Assembly (NCBI GenBank): GCA_021160485.1
Contig: JAGHCL010000182.1
Coordinates: forward strand, 1-7,665
From: Candidatus Desulfofervidaceae bacterium
GTDB taxonomy: Bacteria > Desulfobacterota > Desulfofervidia > Desulfofervidales > Desulfofervidaceae
Length of the DNA stretch: 7,665 bases
Direction: 5' to 3'
Part shown: positions 4,271 through 7,665 of the stretch, one piece after another
Position numbering within the stretch: the first letter of the stretch is position 1
Layout of the letters: each line of letters starts with the position of its first letter
Program-made: the position numbers and the translations under genes
The notes under the pieces: generated by a model
Databases searched by the model: none
What the model saw: the letters and a program-made list of their open reading frames with translations, nothing else
What the model was told of the DNA's origin: nothing

Positions 4271-4557
4271 ACCCGCAGTTAATGGAAAAAATTTTTAGGG
4301 CCCTAAGTGAAGTGGTAGACCCAGCCACAGGCTTGGATATCGTACGCATGCGCGTTATTAAAGATTTACGTGTGGACGATGAGGGGAGAGTGAAAGTTAT
4401 TCTACACCCAACTTCTCCGGTTTGCCCTCTGGCCTATAAAGTGGCCGCAGACATAAAGCTGGCCATTAAGGGAGTAGAGGGTGTAAAAGGTGTGGAAATG
4501 AAAGTAGAGGGATTTAAAGATGCCGCCAGACTTGAAAGCATGCTCCGAGAAATCTGA
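4267..4557 (+). CDS. MIP18-family (DUF59) iron-sulfur assembly protein
   Basis: A 96-residue single-domain protein of the FeS_assembly_P family (PF01883; SufT/MIP18/PaaD-like). It has the usual pattern: an N-terminal helix leading to SEVVDPATGLDIV (14-26), a strand pair with VKVILHPTSPVCPLA (42-56), and a C-terminal VEGVKGVEMKVEGF region (70-83). The conserved Cys of the T-S-x-x-C-P signature is C53, the residue proposed to touch the cluster in this family. Members help mature Fe-S proteins or supply clusters to a client. The ATG overlaps the upstream TGA in an ATGA arrangement, which implies translational coupling with the NifX-type gene. Its 3' end overlaps the MBL gene by 38 bases. Confidence 0.9.
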   Translation: MNPQLMEKIFRALSEVVDPATGLDIVRMRVIKDLRVDDEGRVKVILHPTSPVCPLAYKVAADIKLAIKGVEGVKGVEMKVEGFKDAARLESMLREI

Positions 4558-5263
4558 AATTGAAATAACAGTTGTGTTTGATAGTGAAGCGGTTGGTTCT
4601 GAATGGGAGGTGGGTTGGGGGTTTAGCTGCCTAGTCAGCGTTCCTGGTAAGCAATATTTATTTGATACAGGCGAAAACCCCTTTACCCTAGCTCATAATC
4701 TTAATCTGATGGGTATAAAGCCAGCCAATTTAGACCTGGTTTTCCTTTCCCATGAGCACTTTGACCATATTGGGGGATTAAATTATATTCTAAAAGAGAA
4801 TCCGAGTGTTCCGGTGATGATTCATAAATATTTTTCTGGTAGTTTTAAGCAGAAATGGAAAAAGCAGGGAGTTAACCTGATAGAAACGATTGCTCTAGCT
4901 CGTTATGATAATTTTGTTTACACCACCGGACCGCTAGGTGAAACTATGAAAGAACAAGCTCTTGTTTTAAGAACACCTCAGGGAGTGGCCCTAATGTCTG
5001 GTTGTGCCCATCCTGAAATTACAACCATGGTTGCCTATACAAGCAAGGTGCTGCATCTACCTATACGCATAGTTATAGGTGGTTTTCATCTGATGGATAC
5101 CCGTGCAGGAAAGATAAAACTCATCGCCCATGAGTTACAAAAGCAAGGAGTAGAACAGGTTTATCCTTGTCACTGCACGGGGACCGAGGCTGTAGAGATA
5201 TTTCGGGAAATTTTTAATGAAGGATGTAAACCTTTAAAGGCAGGCGAGAGTGTAAGTTTTTAG
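4520..5263 (+). CDS. Metallo-beta-lactamase-fold hydrolase, COG1237-like
   Basis: A 247-residue cytoplasmic protein of the MBL superfamily. The metal site is clear: HEHFDH (H78, H80, D82, H83), H164 in SGCAHPE (160-166), and H190 in GGFHL (187-191). DTGE (49-52) and PCHCTG (216-221) complete the pattern of COG1237, the group annotated as 7,8-dihydropterin-6-methyl-4-(beta-D-ribofuranosyl)-aminobenzene 5'-phosphate synthase-like after the archaeal methanopterin pathway. In bacteria the substrate is generally unknown, so that name should not be applied literally. It may bind two zinc or iron ions. The chosen ATG at 4520 overlaps the MIP18 gene by 38 bases and has a GAGG at 4507-4510. An in-frame GTG near codon 19 would remove the overlap but also the first strand region, so it is less likely. 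def follows after 9 bases. Confidence 0.85.
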   Translation: MPPDLKACSEKSEIEITVVFDSEAVGSEWEVGWGFSCLVSVPGKQYLFDTGENPFTLAHNLNLMGIKPANLDLVFLSHEHFDHIGGLNYILKENPSVPVMIHKYFSGSFKQKWKKQGVNLIETIALARYDNFVYTTGPLGETMKEQALVLRTPQGVALMSGCAHPEITTMVAYTSKVLHLPIRIVIGGFHLMDTRAGKIKLIAHELQKQGVEQVYPCHCTGTEAVEIFREIFNEGCKPLKAGESVSF

Positions 5264-5272
5264 GAGAAGCAA

Positions 5273-5803
5273 ATGGCTATTTTACCCATTGTAAAATATC
5301 CAGCCCCTGTGCTTAAGCGCCGGGCAGAGGAAATTAAGAAAGTCACCAAGGAGATAAGGCGTCTAATAGACAATATGGCTGAGACCATGTATGATGCACC
5401 AGGTGTAGGATTGGCTGCACCGCAGGTGGGAGAATCTTTGCGTTTAATTGTGGTTGACCCTACCGGAGAAGAGGCCAAAGAGTTAATAGCATTGGTTAAT
5501 CCTGAGGTTATTGCCGGAGAAGGTGAAATCATAGGCGAAGAGGGTTGTTTGAGTGTGCCTGGAGTGAGATGTGATGTAAAGCGGTGGGCCAAGGTGAAGG
5601 TTAAGGGTTATGACCCGTTTAAAGAGAAAATGGTGGAAATAGAAGCTAAAGATTTACTGGCGCGTATTTTTCAACATGAAATAGATCATTTAAATGGCTT
5701 GATTTTTCTGGATAGATTAGGACGGGTGAAAAGAGAGCTTTATAAACGCCGTTACTTGAAGCATTTAAAGGAACTGGAGAAAAAGAGCAACAACAGCAAG
5801 TAG
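5273..5803 (+). CDS. def: Peptide deformylase
   Basis: A complete 176-residue enzyme that removes the N-formyl group from newly made proteins at the ribosome exit. All three family motifs are present: GVGLAAPQ (residues 44-51), EEGCLS (89-94) with the metal-ligand Cys at 92, and QHEIDHLNG (134-142) with ligands H135 and H139 and catalytic E136. The metal is usually Fe(II), which is oxygen-sensitive and suits an anaerobe. The Lys-rich tail after about residue 150 is typical of many bacterial forms. AGGAGA at 5262-5267 precedes the ATG. It lies 9 bases after the MBL gene and 25 bases before fmt, the classic def-fmt pair. Confidence 0.97.
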   Translation: MAILPIVKYPAPVLKRRAEEIKKVTKEIRRLIDNMAETMYDAPGVGLAAPQVGESLRLIVVDPTGEEAKELIALVNPEVIAGEGEIIGEEGCLSVPGVRCDVKRWAKVKVKGYDPFKEKMVEIEAKDLLARIFQHEIDHLNGLIFLDRLGRVKRELYKRRYLKHLKELEKKSNNSK

Positions 5804-5828
5804 AAAAAAGTGGGTTTTGTAAATTGTT

Positions 5829-6815
5829 ATGTCGGAAGAAACGCAGCTAAAATCATATCGGATCCTGTTTTTTGGCAGCCCTGAGTTTGCCATTCCTTCT
5901 TTGCGGGCCTTGATGGAGAGTCCTGATAGAGAAGATAAAGTTATTGGCGTGGTGGCTCAGCCGGACAGACCCAAAGGTCGGGGACGAAAACTTACTCCTC
6001 CTCCTGTGAAGGTGCTAGCACAACAGTATAATTTGCCTGTTTATCAACCAGAAACCGTTAAAGACCCTGCTTTTTTAAAAGAAGTAGAAAAAATCGCTCC
6101 TGATTTGTTAGTAGTCGCGGCTTTTGGTCAGATTTTACCCAAGGCCTTGCTAGAAATCCCTCCTCTGGGGGGTATTAATGTTCATCCCTCTCTTTTGCCC
6201 AAATATCGTGGCGCTGCTCCTATTAACTGGACCCTTATTCGGGGTGAGACGGTCACCGGAGTAACGATCATGCGGCTTTCTCCCCGCATGGATAGTGGTG
6301 ATATTCTTTTCCAACGCGCCATGTTTATTGAACCTGAAGATACGTTTGGCAGTCTCCATGATAAACTGGCCATTTTTGGGGCAGAAATGCTTTTAGAAAC
6401 CCTTCACCGTATGAAAAGAGGTATGCTTGCTCCTATTCCTCAAGATGACAATCTTGCTACCTATGCACCGAAACTCAAAAAAGAAGACGCTTTGATTGAT
6501 TGGGGAAAAAGTGCTCAGGAGATTGCCAACCTTATCCGGGGTCTTGACCCGTGGCCAGGAGCATATACTTATCTAAACGGCAAGATATTAAAGCTTTTCC
6601 GTCCGCAAGTGATTTCTCTAACACCCCAAGATATTTCTCCTGGCACAGTTTTGGATGTCAATCCGGAAGGTATACAAATTGCTACCAAGCAAGGAATTTT
6701 GGTAGTTAAGGAAGTCCAATTAGAAGGCCGTAAACGCCTTACGGTAAGGGAATTTATAAAGGGTCAATCCAATCTTATTGGGAAAAGATTAGGCGAAGTA
6801 AGGTCTAAGGCTTAG
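5829..6815 (+). CDS. fmt: Methionyl-tRNA formyltransferase
   Basis: A complete 328-residue enzyme that transfers a formyl group from 10-formyl-tetrahydrofolate to initiator Met-tRNA. The N-terminal hydrolase-like domain has FGSPEFA (15-21), QPDRPKGRGRK (44-54), the NVHPSLLPKYRGAAP stretch (117-131) with catalytic N117 and H119, and MDSGDIL (154-160) with catalytic D155. These correspond to N106, H108 and D144 of the E. coli enzyme. The C-terminal tRNA-binding domain spans roughly 215-320 and starts around DALIDWGKSAQEI. The ATG at 5829 gives an N-terminal extension of about nine residues and lacks a clear ribosome binding site, so translation may rely on coupling to def, 25 bases upstream. 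It is followed by a hairpin and T run, then the convergent yifB. Confidence 0.97.
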   Translation: MSEETQLKSYRILFFGSPEFAIPSLRALMESPDREDKVIGVVAQPDRPKGRGRKLTPPPVKVLAQQYNLPVYQPETVKDPAFLKEVEKIAPDLLVVAAFGQILPKALLEIPPLGGINVHPSLLPKYRGAAPINWTLIRGETVTGVTIMRLSPRMDSGDILFQRAMFIEPEDTFGSLHDKLAIFGAEMLLETLHRMKRGMLAPIPQDDNLATYAPKLKKEDALIDWGKSAQEIANLIRGLDPWPGAYTYLNGKILKLFRPQVISLTPQDISPGTVLDVNPEGIQIATKQGILVVKEVQLEGRKRLTVREFIKGQSNLIGKRLGEVRSKA

Positions 6816-6823
6816 AATTTGAT

Positions 6824-6856
6824 AACTCGGTGAGTAAACTCTGGAGTTGTTTTTTT
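6824..6856 (+). terminator. Probable terminator between convergent fmt and yifB
   Basis: AACTC (6824-6828) can pair with GAGTT (6844-6848), with an inner GAG/CTC stem and TAAA loop separated by a small internal loop. A T run (6850-6856) follows. The stem is weak but the position, 8 bases after the fmt stop codon and before a convergent gene, supports it. Confidence 0.5.
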
Positions 6857-6864
6857 ATCCTCCT

Positions 6865-7665
6865 TCAACTCATTTCTCTATCTAATGTCCTATATTGAAT
6901 GGCCTCGGCTACATGTTGGGGTAAGATTCTTTCTTCCCCTTCTAAATCGGCAATTGTGCGGGCAATTTTTAAAATTCGGGTATAGGCCCGGGCACTGAGC
7001 CCCAATTTTTCCATGGCTGCTTCTAGAAGTTTTTGCCCGGCATTATCTAAAACACAGATGGTGTTGACCAGTTTAGAGCCCATCTGCGCATTACAATAAA
7101 TTCCTGCCTTTTGAAATCGCTGGATTTGAATCCTTCGGGCTTGCTCTACGCGCTCTCTGATTTGGGCAGATGTTTCTCCTTGGAGAGGCTGTTTTAACTC
7201 CCGATAATCTACAGCCGGCACATCTACATGCAAGTCAATTCTGTCCAAGAGGGGGCCGGAAACCTTGGCCCGATAGCGCTGGATTTGAAGATAAGTGCAA
7301 GTGCACTGGTGGCGGGGGTCTCCTAGATAACCACAGGGGCAGGGATTCATAGATGCTATAAGGATAAAACGTGCTGGATAGGTTATAGTTGCACCAACCC
7401 GCGAGATAGTAACCTCTCCATCCTCTAAAGGTTGCCTTAGAACTTCTAGCACGTTGCGTTTAAACTCTGGCAACTCATCTAGAAAAAGGACACCGTTGTG
7501 AGCCAAGGTAACTTCACCCGGCTTTGGCACCTGTCCACCCCCGATGAGACCAGCATCCGAGATGGTGTGGTGGGGAGCTCGGAAAGGACGTTTGGTGATC
7601 AGTGCTTGTCCAGGAGGTAATAATCCAGCTACACTATAAATACGAGTGGTCTCTAGGGCTTCCTC
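6865..7665 (-). CDS. YifB/ComM-type Mg-chelatase-like AAA+ ATPase (C-terminal part, cut by window end)
   Basis: The minus strand stays open from the right edge to the TGA at 6867-6865, giving 266 residues with the 5' end missing. Counting from the first visible residue: [11 protein letters not shown] (26-36) and SDAGLIGGG (36-44), the hallmark of the YifB family; the Walker B stretch [12 protein letters not shown] (57-68); then [13 protein letters not shown] with a following CTC, a cysteine cluster typical of the family; [15 protein letters not shown], holding the Arg-finger region; and a C-terminal [22 protein letters not shown] helix block of the Mg_chelatase_C type. The Walker A loop and the N-terminal ChlI-like domain lie outside. 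ComM of Vibrio and Haemophilus is a hexameric helicase promoting branch migration during DNA uptake; family members are widespread in bacteria with no known competence. A shorter start at GTG 7530 would be an artefact because homology continues upstream of it. Confidence 0.93.
   Translation of the reverse strand, partial: EEALETTRIYSVAGLLPPGQALITKRPFRAPHHTISDAGLIGGGQVPKPGEVTLAHNGVLFLDELPEFKRNVLEVLRQPLEDGEVTISRVGATITYPARFILIASMNPCPCGYLGDPRHQCTCTYLQIQRYRAKVSGPLLDRIDLHVDVPAVDYRELKQPLQGETSAQIRERVEQARRIQIQRFQKAGIYCNAQMGSKLVNTICVLDNAGQKLLEAAMEKLGLSARAYTRILKIARTIADLEGEERILPQHVAEAIQYRTLDREMS

Noticed and set aside
5260..5592. 110-residue minus-strand frame over def
   Set aside because: It lies antisense to a fully conserved peptide deformylase and has no recognisable features of its own.
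6865..7665. YifB/ComM gene as evidence of natural competence
   Set aside because: The family is nearly universal in bacteria, including species without known competence, and no com/pil genes are visible here.

Overview
The window looks like chromosomal DNA from an anaerobic, AT-leaning bacterium. Several gene families here (CGGC-domain protein, DUF5320 proteins, NifX/NifB-type cluster-binding protein, MIP18-type Fe-S assembly protein, standalone DUF89 protein) are frequent in Desulfobacterota and related sulfate-reducing, syntrophic or thermophilic anaerobes, and in some anaerobic Firmicutes. The organism cannot be named from this sequence. Most genes have strong AGGAGG-type ribosome binding sites, and the spacers hold recognisable intrinsic terminators and sigma-70-like promoters. 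No RNA genes, insertion sequences, CRISPR arrays or prophage genes were seen.

Layout. (1) 1-82, minus strand: the first 27 codons of seryl-tRNA synthetase (serS), cut by the window edge, with a promoter-like sequence so close that the mRNA may be leaderless. (2) 83-382: a divergent regulatory region holding that promoter plus a forward promoter, a 15-bp palindrome and a very stable GC-rich hairpin that precede a CGGC-domain cysteine-rich protein. (3) A UUCG-loop terminator, then a 10-TM ArsP_2/putative manganese transporter family membrane protein that ends at a 22-bp perfect palindromic terminator. (4) A DUF89 (ARMT1-like metal-dependent phosphatase) gene followed by two tandem small Gly/Arg-rich DUF5320 genes. 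(5) A terminator-like hairpin and a new promoter, then a tightly packed run: a NifX-type cluster-binding protein with a Met-Gly repeat and coiled-coil tail, a MIP18/DUF59 Fe-S assembly protein, a COG1237-type metallo-beta-lactamase-fold protein, peptide deformylase (def) and methionyl-tRNA formyltransferase (fmt). (6) Convergent on the minus strand, the C-terminal 266 residues of a YifB/ComM-type Mg-chelatase-like AAA+ ATPase, cut by the right edge.

How it fits together. The left and middle parts centre on thiol, metal and metal-cluster handling (CGGC, ArsP_2, DUF89, DUF5320, NifX, MIP18, MBL). The right part is the N-formylmethionine cycle (fmt adds the formyl group to initiator Met-tRNA, def removes it from new proteins), probably co-transcribed with the cluster-handling genes. 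The least understood and most interesting part is 2940-5263. There, two DUF5320 proteins sit beside a NifX-domain protein whose tail copies the DUF5320 layout (Gly-rich stretch plus coiled coil), followed by translationally coupled MIP18 and MBL genes. This may be an uncharacterised metal-cluster carrier or regulatory module. That reading is inference from families and context.
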